A stretch of 64,000 nucleotides of DNA from Tetranychus cinnabarinus (GCA_022266195.1 WHVY01000006.1:1550001-1614000), one strand, 5' to 3'; counted from the stretch's first letter, positions 1-13,891 are shown. Translations and numbers: made by a program. Notes: a model not told the origin generated them from the sequence alone.

Positions 1-483
1 TTAAACTCATCCAAAATCACTTTTCATTAGTTATTTAGGTTGACCAGCAATAGATGAAAAAGATCGTAACAATTAGTCCAGTAATTAGTCTCAATCTTTT
101 ATTAAACTCAACTTAAGATCTTGAGTCAAGATTCTCGACATTTCTCAAATCAAATAATTTTGATTTTTCATTGAAATTGAAAGTCAAATGTTTATTTTTA
201 GGTCATTTGGACAATTTGTTTCGATTATTTCCTCTTCAAGTAAAGAGATGTTTTGGTTTTTCAATTTTTAGATGTTGATTTTTTTGGTAAAATTAGTTGA
301 TCAAATTTTAATTTTATGGACTTGAAGTTCCTCTGAAACATTCATGTAATGATCTTGGTAAATCGATGTTGGAATTGAAAGGAAAATGTCATTTTCTGTG
401 GTTTTTTGGACATTTCTGAATGTTTCAAGATTTTATTCAATGTTGATTTTATGGTAAAATGATCATTTTTTGAAAATTTTCAG
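1..483 (+). other. Upstream intron of the ERG/FLI-like gene
   Basis: No coding exon is visible before the acceptor at 482-483. Because the exon at 484 begins in phase 1 and has no start codon, the first coding exon(s) of the ETS gene must lie left of the window. The stretch is AT-rich and I see nothing else in it. Confidence 0.6.
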
Positions 484-3400
484 ATCCATATCTTTGGGAT
501 TACGTTGACATAAACAAATGGCTGGATTGGATTGAAAAGGAGTTTATCCTTCCTCCGATTGTAAATAAATCATACTTTCCTGACAATGGAGCTCAATTGT
601 GTTCAATGAATTATTATGATTTTGCCAACATAGTCATTGACAAGGAATCAACCAAAATTTTGTTTGACAATTTAAATCATCTTAAAAGAGGTAAGAATCA
701 TCAATAACCCTCACAATGAACCATTAACACCTTTGTTCATCTTTTGTTTTTCCCATTCATCTCACATTACCATAAAGCCACATTTAACATTAAATCACTT
801 GTCACCTTTGAAAAATTGAAATCAAAAGTGAAATCCTCATCATTATCAGATTAACCTAAACCGATGATAATTAAGGTTCAATTGTTGCAAAAACACTTTT
901 TATTCAAATCATGATTTCCATTTGCAACAATCATTAATGAAAACAAATGAACAATTGAATGGAAACAAATTGACTTTAATCCAATTTCATTTCTTGCTCA
1001 GCCTGTGGACATCAAGTCGATGAAGATGAAGACGACATAATTGATTGGCTTTTTTCCGATGATAGCTCAGGTAAGCCATTAAAGGACCTCTTAAGACAAC
1101 CTTTTCATCAACAATTTTGATGCAAAAATTTTCTTCAAATATTTCAATGTAAATGACAAAGTAATTCATCGGTTGATCATTATCCCGAGCATTTCAATGA
1201 ATCGCCTGCAGTAATCAATGTTACCAGAAGCAATTGAAATGCTTATCTAGTTTGTATTTGTAGGTGCGGAGTCACGATCAAGACCACTTGACGGAAGCTT
1301 AGATCGTTTTGTGTCGTTCATAGATTAACTTATTGTTTAAACTGTTTTTGGCTGTTGATTAAAACCATTATAATCAAGAGCCGGACGAGTTGCCCAACCT
1401 TAAAAAGTTAAACTACATAACTCGATTATTTAACAATCGTGATTCAATAATATTTAACTAATAATGTACTTAATTATCATTGATAACAATATAAGAGAGA
1501 ATCCTGTTTACATGGAAATTGCAATTTAACATAATTTAACCCTCAATGTAAATAGACTTACATGGGAAGAAAAGCAGATTTCAAAGGTAAATCATATTGA
1601 ATGATTAACTGTTAATATCAATATTTATAGTCGCCTCATCGAGTCCTCTGTTTGAATGGCTTTCATTGTTACATTTACATTTTATATGCTCCTTGACCTA
1701 ACACTATCAATTACAATGGGAATGTGAATTATGATGACAATGGTTGACTTGAAGCCGCGTGTTGACATTATCCTCATTATCATTGTAATCTTGATGGTCG
1801 AGGTTCTGAGACACATCAGCATGAAAAAGCGAATAATAATTCCTCATCATTTTAATCAACCTTAATCATTGCCAGAATCATTTGCCATTAAAAGGAGGAG
1901 CGAAAAGCAGTAAAGTCGATGAAAAGACTCTTTTATAGACTGAGCAAGTTTATCATCATTTAAGTACATTATTATTATCATTGAATTTGGTTTAAATTGT
2001 GGCTTTTATCACTTGCTCTGATAATTTATTGGAATTGATGAAAAATTTGAATTTCCAAAAGGATTAATGTGCAATTACAGTGAGATGAATAGAGTGACAA
2101 TATTTTCCCATTTGATTTTTCAAGTGATCTTTTAAATGATATTTTCAATGTTGTTTTAAACGATCTTTTGGATCGACTTTCAATTGCTTCAGAGTTTTAT
2201 GTTTAATGTTTATTATGCTTTACAGTCAAGTATCAATTCAGGATGATTTTTATCATGTTGATTGAAATTCCAGCAAAAAAAAATGTTCCTTGAAATGCTT
2301 TTTCATCCGTTGATAGACTAACATTTTTTGCTCAATTTGAAAGTGACTTTGATAATGAAATGTGAATAGGAATTAAAAGGAAGGAAAATAGTTAAATAGC
2401 AATAAAGTTTCCATCATGTTACCCTGTAAATGGCGATGAAATGGTTTGATCAAAGTTGAACAATGAGAAGGTTGAAAGAGAGAAGGAAATTGAAGAGGAA
2501 AGATCAATGATGACGTCCAGTGGTAATACATTTCCTACAAAAGCTGAAGAAGATGGAGAAGAAGAAGAGGAAAAAATGAGATTTCCTTATGAATCAGTAA
2601 AATGATAATGAACAGTTTGACTAACATTTTCATGAGCAGTTTTATCTGGAAAATTACTATTCTATAGGTTAGACTCGTTCCATCATTCAGCTTATCTGAT
2701 CTATAGATGATGATAAAAGGTAGAGATGAAGAGGAAAGAAGATGAAGAAATGCAAGAGATTGCGCTTTGATATTTATCGCTATAGATGTGAATAGTGTTG
2801 ACCATTTTTTGTGACTCTTTCAACCAATTAACTTGAGTTCCTACGGAAGCAAAACATAGACTTTTCAACATCCTTTTTCCGTTCAACACTTTTTTACACT
2901 CTCATCTTTCCTTCTCATCTTTATCCTCATCACCTTCAATCGTCTACCTTTACTCGATTTACTTGTTTTGCTTCCGTTTCCATACTTTTCTTCTTCTTCT
3001 TCTTCTCCTTTCCTTTGCCAATCATCCTCATCATCATTACGTGTAATCATAATTTGAAACAAATGAAAAGTCAATTTACTTTGTTGACCCTTTAAAGGCA
3101 TCGCCATTGTTTCCCTTCATATTTCCGGTTCTCCCCTGTTTTATAACCATTGTTACCTTTAGTATCACTTTCATCCTCATTATCTGACTCTATTTGCTCA
3201 TTTCAACTCTTCTCTCGCATGTAACCTCATCTTGTAACATTAAACTTCCGTTCTCAAAGTGACCTCGTAACGACATGATATATACCGGAACCAAGACAAA
3301 CTATCAAGTCTCTGGAAACTTTACATCTTCCGGTTCGTCCTTTAACCCTTCAAAATTACCTTTTCACTTTTTTTTTGTCAACATTTACTATCGCTTTTCA

Positions 3401-5963
3401 TTTTTGTTTTACTTTTACATTTTCATTTGGAGTGAGTTTTTGTTTCATTTTTAATGGCGTCTTTAAGTTTATCTTTTTGCATTTATCTACCAACTTGCAT
3501 CCAACTTGATCTAATTGTGATTTGTTTTGTTTCGTCTGGTTAGATGGTAATACTTATACGGACTCTTCAAGGAAAACCAATTGGCCTTCACCGTTGAATG
3601 TACAATCACTCAACTCGAGTCCCAGTTTCAGCGAAGCCCAAAACAGTCCAACATCTGGTAATAACTTTACAGTCCATCAATCGGTTCCAGTGTCAACTAA
3701 CCTTTCGTTTAACAATTTATCAGGTTTCAATCATGTTCTTGTTAATGGCAACTCTGGAGGAATCACAAAGCTAAATGGCAACACTTCACCTTCAACTGAT
3801 CCAAAGACAGTTTCATCTCAAGGTAAACACTTTTCCCCATTTCAACTGTTGAACAATAATTACAATTTAGCTAAAAATTCAAATTGTAACAAGAAAAAAG
3901 TCAATCTCAAAATTGCTATTATTTAGTCTTTTAATTTAACTTTCAATTCTGTCTCTCAATCAGTCAAATCACTTGAAATGATTTATAACTTGTGACAATG
4001 AAATAAAACTGTAATTAAATTGAGTTGAATCCTTTAGAGGTTTGACTAAATTAACATCAGCTTTTACTGTCTTTCATTGTTTCTCTTGAACCTCAAACCT
4101 TTCATTTGTTTCAAAGCAAATCAAATCATTTTAGTCTTGATAAATGAACCTTGGTGTCCATTGAATCATTATTGAACCTCATGATTCTCAAATTGATGAT
4201 TTTAATCAGTAAATCATGTTAGACGCAGAATCTTGAACAGTCAAATCTGATCGTTTTTCACCTTTCCTTCAACTCTTTTGTTGGAAACATTTTTGTATAA
4301 TAATCTATTTGTCAGATAAACTATCAAAATGTAAAGGTTAAACGATTGTTAAATTGGGACAATATTGAACCTTAATGGTGTTAAATTGTTTTATCGTTAA
4401 CTTTAATCACCATTTTGGTCAACATTGAAAAATAGAAACCATTTTTCAAATTCACCAACAAAATCCCCATCAACATCATCAATCACAGGCAAGATTCACT
4501 GAACAAACGAGAAAATTTAAATTCAATTTAACCAAAACTGCAAACCCAATTGAAAGTTAAATCTAAATCTCAATTTAATTTCCAATTTCATCGAAAGTTA
4601 TTTATCCAAATCAATTTAAGCTATTTAAATGATTCTCATTTGTTGAATTGAAACAATAAATTGACTTAAAATTGGACAATTTGTTTCTTTGCCTTTTCAT
4701 TTTCACTAATTTAAACTAAACTTTGAAAAGATTAATCGAGTTAAAATTATCACCAAGTTAAATGACGATTTCAAGTGTAGATTAACAATTGACTGATAAT
4801 AATCAGTGATCAATAATTCTGGGCCTTTGGTTCAAAATAATACTCTATTGTTGAGAGGAAAAGTAGGAAAAGTGAGAAATTACAAGTTAATCTTCTTTGG
4901 GATCTTTTTCTTATCATTTCTCATTTATTTTGGATGACCAAACCTTCCCTTCTCTCAGTGTTTTAAGTGATTATGACCAATGGACTAGGTTAAAGTTAAT
5001 TAAATGAGCATCACGTTAGGTTATTTAATCATTGATTTGATTCCATCGCTATCTTTGAAAGAATTTTTCTCATGAAAAATTTTCACTCCATTTTTCTTCT
5101 CCTCTGATTTTTCCATCCTCCAATCATTACAATTAACAATCAGACTCTTACAATATACTATCAACAGCCAGCACCAGATTTGCATCACAAGGTAATAAAA
5201 CCATTCAATTGATGCATGTTCAACTCAATGTACAAATTTAGATTCCAATTTATTTCCATCCAAGTTAGACTGTCATTAGACTTTAATCAACAATTTACTG
5301 ATTTCCTCTTTTCTCTCGTTTTGTTCCCATTCATTAGGAAGTGGACAAATTCAGCTTTGGCAATTCTTGTTGGAGCTTTTATCAGACAGCAACAATTCAA
5401 ATTGCATTGCTTGGGAAGGTACAAATGGCGAGTTCAAGTTGACTGATCCTGATGAAGTGGCTCGACGCTGGGGTGAACGGAAAAGCAAGCCCAACATGAA
5501 TTACGATAAGCTGAGTCGCGCCTTGCGCTATTATTATGATAAAAACATAATGACCAAAGTTCATGGTAAAAGGTATGCCTACAAGTTTGACTTTCACGGT
5601 TTAGCTCAAGCTTGCCAACCCAATCCAACAGACAGTTCATCAGCTAGTTATAAATATCAGTCTGAACTGTTGTTAAGTCCAACTGCAGCTTATCACGCTC
5701 ATGCAACCAAACTCAACTCGTATCTTGCCGTTGGTGCAGCGGCTCGCACTGGAACGATCAACCAACACCACCAAAATCATCATCATCACACTTCCCTGTT
5801 TACAAGTCCTCCTTATTGGTCGGCAGCAGCAGCAACCAACACTTGTAATCCATTGTATTCAGCATCCATTAGCCATCATCCACATCACCCTCACCATCCT
5901 CACCACCACCACCACCATCATCATCACCATAGAGCCAACTCATTAGGATCTTATTATGCTTAA
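484..5963 (+). CDS. ERG/FLI1-type ETS transcription factor (5' end outside window)
   Basis: Sequence-specific nuclear transcription factor of the ETS family. Coding exons: 484-690, 1002-1070, 3544-3822, 5168-5191 and 5338-5963. All junctions are GT-AG and every internal exon is phase 1 on both sides. The first exon encodes a PNT (SAM-like) domain starting DPYLWDYVDINKWLDWIEKE. The second is an acidic linker, the third a Ser/Asn-rich linker, and the fourth an 8-codon microexon. The last holds the ETS winged helix, beginning GSGQIQLWQFLLELL, with the recognition-helix region KPNMNYDKLSRALRYYYDKN almost identical to vertebrate ERG/FLI1. The end, ...NSLGSYYA, matches the ...HLGSYY end of ERG/FLI proteins. 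A His-rich run (about 5869-5930) precedes it. The PNT-plus-ETS order and the C-terminus place it in ERG/FLI rather than ETS1 or ELF. Intron 1071-3543 is 2.5 kb and intron 3823-5167 is 1.3 kb; neither holds another clear gene. The missing N-terminus is upstream. Confidence 0.9.
1264..1328 (+). CDS. Possible alternative terminal exon giving a PNT-only isoform
   Basis: After an acceptor TAG at 1261-1263, the sequence continues the reading frame of the exon ending at 1070 for 21 codons and stops at TAA 1326-1328. The predicted tail is rich in Ser, Arg and Asp. If used, the transcript would encode the PNT domain without the ETS DNA-binding domain. The pyrimidine tract is weak and the open stretch is short enough to occur by chance, so this is only a candidate. 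Confidence 0.2.
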
Positions 5964-7263
5964 TTTACATCAATTTTTTTCTTCATCGCTTCTTTTGTTT
6001 CATCTTTTCACGAATTTCGTCTTATTGATAATCTTTATCCCGGTCAATCTTTGGATGGTTTAATCTTTAATCCAATCCTTTGCATCTTTCCTTGATCTTT
6101 ATCTTTGTCTTTACGGGTCGGGATAACTGCAATTTAAATCATGGTTAATCTTTATTTTCATCTTTCCTTTGCTTCCATTTTATTTTCCATTCATAGTGTT
6201 TTTTATATTTGTAAAAAAGTAATATTGAATGTTATCAACGACAAGATTCAATTTGAAATCGACTAATCAGCAATTACAATTCAGTCAGATTAAATCCATG
6301 GTTAACTTTTTTCTCTTGATCCTTATTGAAAATTAAATAATTAAAATATAAATTGAAAAAATTATGTTAATCAACATTTATTTGCATAGATTCCAAACCT
6401 TAGGTCTAGGTGTCAACAATTTTCTATGCTTATTTGGTTATTCCAGTTGAAATAATTAATTGTAACTTGATCAGGGAATACAAATTAATAGCCTTATTAC
6501 ACGTATGTTTAATACATTCAACCAAATCGTGATTGAAATTTATTAGCAATGACAAATATCAGACAGAATCAGCAAATTCATTTGAACAAGCTCTTGAACT
6601 AAAACTGAAATAACACTCGAGAAAATATTTACGTGTATTAGCGGTTAATTTTTGTCAATCAAAAGTTCAATTGATTAGAGAAAAATGGTAAATTCAGCAA
6701 ACGATTCCGATAGAAATTAGAACCTATAGTAACCTTTAATTAAAATACTAGTCTAATCTCCAACCATAATAAGAATCTTCAATGGAAATGAACGGAGTGT
6801 TGAAATTTGATTGAAAATAATAATATGATTTGATGATGAGCCTCATATTCACTAATAAAAAAATTACAATGTAAATCAATGTTGGAAACAAAAGAAATAA
6901 AATGCTGCTAAATTTGGTTAAATTTCAATTAAAGATGAGTTTTATACATGAGATTGTGAATAAAAAATAGAGTATATTCAATAGTATGAAAACAGTGAAT
7001 ACTTAAAACTATGAAACAATTTGATGTTACGTAAAATGCCTAAATTATTTGCACAATTTAAAAATGTCACAAAACTCTACAAAGCAGAAACAATTGATCT
7101 GACCGAGAAAAAAAAGATTTGTAAAAATATGATTCAAGAAGCTTCTTTCCATTTGAAGATTCTGGAATCATGACTCTATTGCTAATATCGATTGGTCCCA
7201 TTTGTGTGATGATTGTTTCCAATAAATAGAGAAATGTAATTTTCTAATCCTAGTTTGTCCTAA
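5964..7263. other. Intergenic, between convergent genes
   Basis: The ETS gene and the MTP gene end towards each other here. The stretch is AT-rich and should hold both 3' UTRs. No exon, RNA gene or repeat family is visible. Confidence 0.6.
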
Positions 7264-10200
7264 TCAACTGTTCATTAAAGCACACATTTCATTGTTATCC
7301 CGGTGAAAAGCGAATGATTTGGCAGGAATGTAATAATTACGACGATGTATCCTAGCATTGACTTTATCCGAGTCAATTTGTTCGTACTTTCTTGTGTTGT
7401 GTCTGAAAAATAAAAAAAATGTAATGAGATTGAGGTAAACTTATATATTACATGAAGCTACATAATCTTTAAGGCAACTTACCGAAATATCAACTCAGGT
7501 TGATGCATTTGTAGGCAATGTTTAAAAGGCAAGTTATAAAATTCAGCATCAGTAACCAAATCCATTGATGATGAACCTCCAAATGCAAATTTTTGTGAAA
7601 TTTTCGTTGTTATGTCACTCGTCAAAACAGCTTGAGATCCTTGAACAAGCAAAGATCCTTTTGCTTTAACTATGGAATGAGAATTGCGGTTCCAAAGAGA
7701 TATTTGAATTTCTCCGGTCAATTCAAGGGAAAGAACTCCTCTAACTTGTTGCTCCAGGACAAACCCATTGATTAAATTATATCCATGTTGGTGATCTGAG
7801 ACTAACAAATTACCAGAAAAAGCAGTTATCGGATCACTAGCAGTACCGGACCAGACATGACCCATTAGCTCTCCTTTACCACTGAAAAAGGTATAAGGTC
7901 GAAGTTGAACACCAAGAACTTTCAAAATCATCCCAGCAGATGTGGTTTCTTCTTCACTACTTGACCCATCATCTCCAGCCAAACTACCCAAACCTCTGGC
8001 AATTAGACCGACTGTTAAAATGTGTTGAGGTTTACTTGTATTGCTCTGGAGTTCAAAAGAAAATGCACTTTCTTTCAAAAGTCTTGCCTTGCTCAGCAAT
8101 TCCATGGTGATTCCATAGGAAGCATTCATTGTACCAGTTCCTCCCATTACTTTATTAAATGAAGCACTGGATCCGTTGAATCGATTTGAATGGAGAAGCC
8201 AATTGGCAGGTTTTGATGTTTCATTTCCAGTTGATCGACGGTGTCTCAATGCTCTATTCCACATGAGAGTAGACATTTCAAAGTTGTCAAAATGTTCTAC
8301 CTCTTTTAAAATAGAATTGACTAGTGAATCATCTTGAATGTAATGAGTAGCTATTTCTGTAGCAATTATTCGAGAAGTTGATTCGAGTTTTTCATTCCAA
8401 ATCACAAGAGAAATCAGTGTTACAAGCTTTTTAAATTCATCTTCGGTTAAATAGTGTTTGATACAAGTAGACTCGTTGTCATGGATTATATTGTTGTTAC
8501 ACTTGTCAAATAAGTGATCGAGACATTCCTTGATTGATTTTAAAGCAGCAACTGATTCTTGTCTTGCTTTTAAATTGATTGCATGGCCACTAAGAACTTT
8601 TAAAGATAATTTCAGATTGCCTGCGTTTCCAAAAGCATGCAGTAAAGAAACCCGACATTCGGTATCATCACAGTTATCCAATTCCGTTGTAATTAACTGA
8701 ATTATATCACGATTATGATTATCTACGTATGAGTTGATTTGAAGAGTATTATACGCTCTTAAAGCGGTACCAAGAGTCATAATAGTTGACCATTTTAGCT
8801 TGTTAGATCTCCAATTTGGAACATGAACAATTTCCTGAGGAAAAAAGAAAACAAATTAATATCTGAAAATTTGCATTAAAAATAGCTATAGCTTACTTTA
8901 AGACTGCTTATAATGAATTGAAGACTAGATAAAGACAAATCACTAGATGATTGCGTAGCAGTCAAACAAGAAACAGAAAGAGATGATAAAAATCTTTCAC
9001 AAATGTCCAAATCTTCATTGCGAGGTAGGTCGAGGAATTCAAAGGATGCAGATAAAGATTGGTCAGTTCGAGTACCAGCCATGATGTCCAATAAGGAAGA
9101 TAAAACATCCTTTTTTTGCTTTCTTTGTTGCAATAAATTAATGATGTCTTGTTTGCTAGTACCAGGACCTCCAGATCTAACCCGATCCACAAGTTTTAGG
9201 TAAGCTATAGCTGCTGGAATCGATGCCATTTCAGTGTCACTCATGTGCTCTTCATAATCCTTTTCCAAAGTCTTCAATGTCGCACAATTATGACAAGTTT
9301 GTTGTTCCCTTTGATATAATAAATGATCCTCGATGTAATCTTCACCCAGTGATTCAAAAACACTGCTGATGGCCGGTACTGAACTTAATTTTGATTTTGC
9401 TCCTTTCTCTTCATGATTCAGTTTCAATGTAAACCTATTATAAGAAAAAAATGATAAAATAAGAAATAGAATCACTCAGTTAATCTAAAAATTCAAAATT
9501 TTAATGTCAAAATACCAACCTTGAGTGTAATTTTGAGTATGCAGTGTTGTAGATGCGAGAAATCAGCGAAACATTTTGCCAACCAACACTTTCCGTAACA
9601 AGAGTATGATCTCTACCAAGATTTGTTGATATTGACCATTCGTCAATTATAAGTGGACTCATGATGGGCTCTATTTTATCCGTCTTTGATGAATAAGATT
9701 GTTCAATGTCTTGACCTTTTTTATTCCAGGTTACGTCTTTACTCTGTGGTATAAATAAAAGATAAACGGTATTAGAATCAGAATCAACTAAATTCTTTGG
9801 CGAAATAAAATCAAAGAAAATTGTAAATAAATTAATAACTTACATAATTTGTCTTTTTAGTTCGTAATAATGATACTATGGCTTTCTTAAGATTAACAGA
9901 AGTAATAGATTCTTTGTTGTGGCGGTAAAATGATTTAACAATTTGCATGTCATTTGAATCAACTATATGAGCAAATAATGGATATGAGTGGTAGTTTGTT
10001 GATCCATAACCGGGTCCACGAACTGGTTTACCGTCATGATCAAGATAATGGCCCGTTGAACTTGGAGTAAAATCAACTTTAATCACATAATTTGTTTTAT
10101 CTTGCCAAACATTTTCAACCAGAAAAGTTCCCTTGTAACCAAAAGAAACTGGCTCTTTACCAGTGTGATCATCGTTGTTTAGCATCAGCATTGTCCAATA

Positions 10201-10329
10201 ATCATAATAATATTTTACATTTAATTGTAATCCATGGCAAAGAACCATTGATGGAGCTGGATGACAATTGATTAACCAGCTTAAATTGAGCAAAAGAATC
10301 TTGAGTAACATGACTATAATTTGATTCAT
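7264..10329 (-). CDS. Mtp: Microsomal triglyceride transfer protein, large subunit
   Basis: ER-lumen lipid transfer protein that loads lipid onto lipoproteins of the apolipoprotein B/vitellogenin superfamily. Five exons, read right to left: 10329-9844, 9743-9520, 9434-8897, 8834-7483 and 7402-7264, giving about 912 aa (human MTTP is 894). An N-terminal hydrophobic signal peptide is followed by the lipoprotein N-terminal region. The helical repeat region contains ECRVSLLHAFGNAGNL. The C-terminal half aligns with vertebrate MTP through ARGLGSLAGDDG, LRPYTFFSGKGELM, ISLWNRNSHS and YNLPFKHCLQMHQPELIFR. The last exon gives the expected conserved end with EMC shortly before the stop. All four junctions are GT-AG and keep the frame, and the length fits a complete gene. 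I see no lesion. Vitellogenin itself is much longer and lacks this C-terminus. Confidence 0.9.
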
Positions 10330-12743
10330 CTTGGTTTGGTTTCGATTAAAAATGATCGAGTAGTCAAAGAGTCAGGTAACAAATATATATTCCTAGATTG
10401 TCTAATATCTTTAAAGTTGAATTGCAATTGGTTCGATTTGGCATCAATTGGCTTTATCACAAATGAATAAATTAACCTGTGAAGAAGAAGAAAATTGGTC
10501 AGAATTTATTGATTCAAGAGCTAACAAAAGTACTTTAACAGTGTTTGATACTTAAATTGCCAACCTGTACTTATAAGTCGTTAAAATTCAAATAACAGAA
10601 ATAGACGAATAGAGTTTCAATTGAAATATTTTTCAATGGCTCTACACCTGTATAACAAGGATCAATCTGCGTAATCCTGAAGTCAAAAAAATTATCAACA
10701 AGTGAGTTATCATGTGGCTATTTTCAAGCTCTTAACAGTTTTTAAATTATGATGAGTTTCACTCAACATATTATTTGGAAGCAAAACAACCTCAAATTTG
10801 AATGAAAACCTACTTACTTTGGAATATTGCTTGAATTATGAGTTTTCACATTTAGAGGTCTTCACATTATTGAAATATTAACAAATTAAAAATAAAGAGC
10901 AACAATTTTAGTATCAAATGTTGGTTATTTTTTGAACACCAGAAAGGTTGTTATAACTTACTGAATTGTGGCGTTGATAATGTTGAGACCGTCAATGATT
11001 GTCAATGGCAACTTTGATGATTATTTATAAGGATAATTTGATTAGAAAAGGAGAAAATAAATGTAAGAAAAATTGCATTATTAGCAATGTAAAACACTTG
11101 AAATCACTTCTTATAAGTTGTAACTTATAACATTTTAATATCGGACTCTGAACACAGACAAATCATGATACAATTTTCACCAAACCACATCTTCAATTGA
11201 CAGACCTACAGTCAGGTTAAGCATGATTCTCAACTTACCTAAAATAAACTGGTCTTATTAACGATGTTTGTAGAGTTGTTTGCAATGGCACAAGAAAAAA
11301 TTGGCAATTAGTCATTTAAATAGGAGTAGATCACAAACGGTTAAAACAAAAGGAATTGAAGAAAAGGCAAACAATTTTGACGTTAACACAGCAACATAAC
11401 TTAAATTGAAAACATCATTGAAAAACCAACAAGAAATGAAGAGGAAAAAATGATGTTGATGATAAAAGATGATAGCCAAAGATGATGAGAGAGAAAGTAA
11501 TGAGCCTAAGGTGTAAGAGACCGGGATGACAGGGTATGCAGAAAGTCGTTCAACAAGAGCCAGTAGAGATGCAAAAAATCCAGTGATGATAATGATGATC
11601 AGGTAAATGGATATTTAAGAGAAAGAGAAATAAGAAGAAGATAGTGAGTCTTTTAAAGTAGCTGAGGGGTGACGAGAAGAAAAGAGAAGAAAAAGCAACA
11701 AGAAAAATCAAAGAAAGTTAAGAGTATGGATAATTGAGATTACCTGATACAGTTGAAGATGTTGGCTGGTGATGTGAAGATTAGGTTGCAAAAAAGTCCA
11801 TTGGTGAATAAATATTAGAATAGATTTACTAGAGTTGACCCAATAAAGATGTTCAATAATTAAATAATTGATCAAATAGCATTAGCTGATTAGCAGAGAA
11901 ACGGCCATTGACCTGTGATGTAGAAAGAAAAGAAGTGACCTGATCACTGACTACTTTGAGATAATTCATCTCTTCTCTCTTCTTCTCTCTTTACCACTTA
12001 TTCAGCAAAGTTCAAAGACATTTTTCTTTTCTCTTTCTTTTCTCTTTTTATTTCCGTGAATCTCTTTTAAACTAAATCAACTTCAATCATCTTGGTTTCC
12101 TTTTCCAAGCGTCACTTTTCTCGTTTGTTGTTTGGAGACACAGTCTCTATACTTACTCATTCATCTTTCATATCCATCTGCTTTAAATGAATCACTTCCA
12201 ATCACTTTGTTATTTATGATTATATACACAGTTTAATCATTGATCATTATCAATCAGCGAAATATTTGTTTTATCCATGATCATGTCAGGGACAAGAGTA
12301 AAAGCTGCACCAGGAATGCTCATCACCTCCGAACTTTACTTTATTGATTGCCGATTTTATCATCCACCGAAAGACTGCTTTCAAAAGAGTTCAATTTCAT
12401 TCAAATTTGTTTACTTTTTAAAAAAGTTACAGAACTTTTGACAGATTTAAGTTACTTTCCCTCAAAAAACAGATCTAAAGTACAACTTGAAGTATCAGAT
12501 CCCAGGATCCAGAAAAGTAGCGCGCAAATCAAATTTTCTGAAAAACGTCAGGTTTTAGTTAATTGAAAATTGTTTAACCTTAAATTAGTAAATTATTTGT
12601 AAAAGATGGACAGGAATATTAATTTTTTTAACATAATCTTCTTTAATTCAACATTCTTGTCATTTACAGCATTTTAGGACAAAATTCATTGCTAGAGTGT
12701 TACATTTGAATAGAGTTGTGTGTGAATGATAGTCATGATTATT
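10330..12743. other. Intergenic with purine-rich and pyrimidine-rich tracts
   Basis: Lies upstream of MTP and downstream of the neuropeptide gene. A run of GAA/GATGA-rich sequence fills roughly 11440-11730 and a CT-rich run about 11960-12080. The reading frame at 12348-12566 has no family signature and no good start. I see no gene. Confidence 0.55.
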
Positions 12744-13301
12744 TTAATCAGAGGTAAAGATTCTTTGCATGTTTGATAATTTATCATTTTCACAAGTTGA
12801 ATCGTTGAAACACCCATCTGTAACAGAAATTAAAAATAAAAAATAAGCATCAATGGTTTAAGTGAGGATGGACACAGATACTACTTACCCGAGTTACAGC
12901 AGATACCATTGGAAGTACAAACACCTTCGCCTGATGAACATAATTTACCTGGAATTTTACATGGAGTTGGAATCAAATTTTCAGCTCTACACGGAGAGGA
13001 ATAGTGATTATTAATCAAACAACCAAATTCTGTTCCACAACATATATTTGGACTAACACAATGACCACGATTATCAGGACCACATCTAAGACACTGGAAT
13101 AAAAAGGATGGCAAAAGTTGAATTAATTTGTTTAATTTGTTAAAACTGAAATTTGAATAAACTTCGGAAAAAACTCACTTCTCTCATATGGTCAACATCA
13201 CCGTGAGATCTTTTACCTCCAGGTGGACAGTTGGTAATGAAACAAGCTTGGCTCGAATGAAAATTAAGAATGAAAGTTAACAGGATAAATGAGGCCAACA
13301 T
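12744..13301 (-). CDS. Oxytocin/vasopressin-like (inotocin-type) neuropeptide-neurophysin precursor
   Basis: Secreted precursor of a cyclic nonapeptide hormone. Three exons: 13301-13179, 13093-12889 and 12817-12744, giving 133 aa. The ATG at 13301 starts a hydrophobic signal peptide that ends at ...FHSSQA. It is followed at once by CFITNCPPG, then Gly-Lys-Arg, so the mature product should be a C-terminally amidated nonapeptide with a Cys1-Cys6 bridge. After a short spacer comes a neurophysin domain beginning CLRCGPDNRGHC. With the third exon (DGCFNDSTC) it has exactly 14 cysteines, the number that gives seven disulfides in known neurophysins. The spacer-neurophysin intron and the phase-1 intron before the last two cysteines are both GT-AG. 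The same nonapeptide sequence is, from memory, that of the Daphnia hormone. No lesion is visible and the gene looks complete. Confidence 0.93.
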
Positions 13302-13891
13302 TTTGAATCGTCTATTGTTGACCAACTGAACAGTTCACTACTCTATTTATACTTGTTAATTCATAAACTCTCTCCTTTCTCTCTTCATGGTCACTTTCAT
13401 CGTAATAAACATGTTTAAGAAACAATTCATCTATCATTGGATTAACACAAAACAAATAGTTTCTGTAACAGTCCATCACTAAAGATGACAGTTGAATGGA
13501 GATTAAAAGATGTTAGCTTGAAATGGGTAAATGTTATATCTTATTCATATTTAAATATAATATAAGGTTACATAGAGCTGCTAAGATATCTTATTTAGCT
13601 GATAGTAAGAATCTCATAGACTCAAGATATGATGATGAATCAGCTTATTACTCAAAGTCCGACAATAGTTGATTGATTAAACCATTAATTATTAATTACT
13701 TGTAATTCCCTTTACCGAATCAACAATGAGAATGGATAAGAAATAACATAAAATTTTAATTTTGTTTTGAATATTATTTTGGGCGTAATATTCATTTTTG
13801 CGTTTTAAAAAATTGACTTGAGTTGAGATTAATCAAAGAGGTAAGAGCATATTAACTTAAAAATGGTAAATTTAAATTTAGCTTCGCCATT
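13302..13891. other. Intergenic between neuropeptide and P450 genes
   Basis: About 590 bp holding the neuropeptide promoter region and the 3' flank of the P450. No exon or repeat is visible. Confidence 0.6.
13344..13351 (-). promoter_or_regulatory. Candidate TATA box of the oxytocin/vasopressin-like gene
   Basis: On the minus strand this reads TATAAATA. About 24 bases downstream, around 13327, is TCAGT, the arthropod initiator consensus, which would leave a very short 5' UTR before the ATG at 13301. The spacing is a little shorter than usual. Confidence 0.4.

Noticed and set aside
2883..3107. 74-codon charged frame in the ETS intron
   Set aside because: Produced by CTT/CTC-rich low-complexity sequence; no signature.
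5367..5963. Treating the frame at 5367 as a complete small ETS gene
   Set aside because: The ETS domain starts upstream at 5338 after a clear acceptor and joins the PNT exons in phase.
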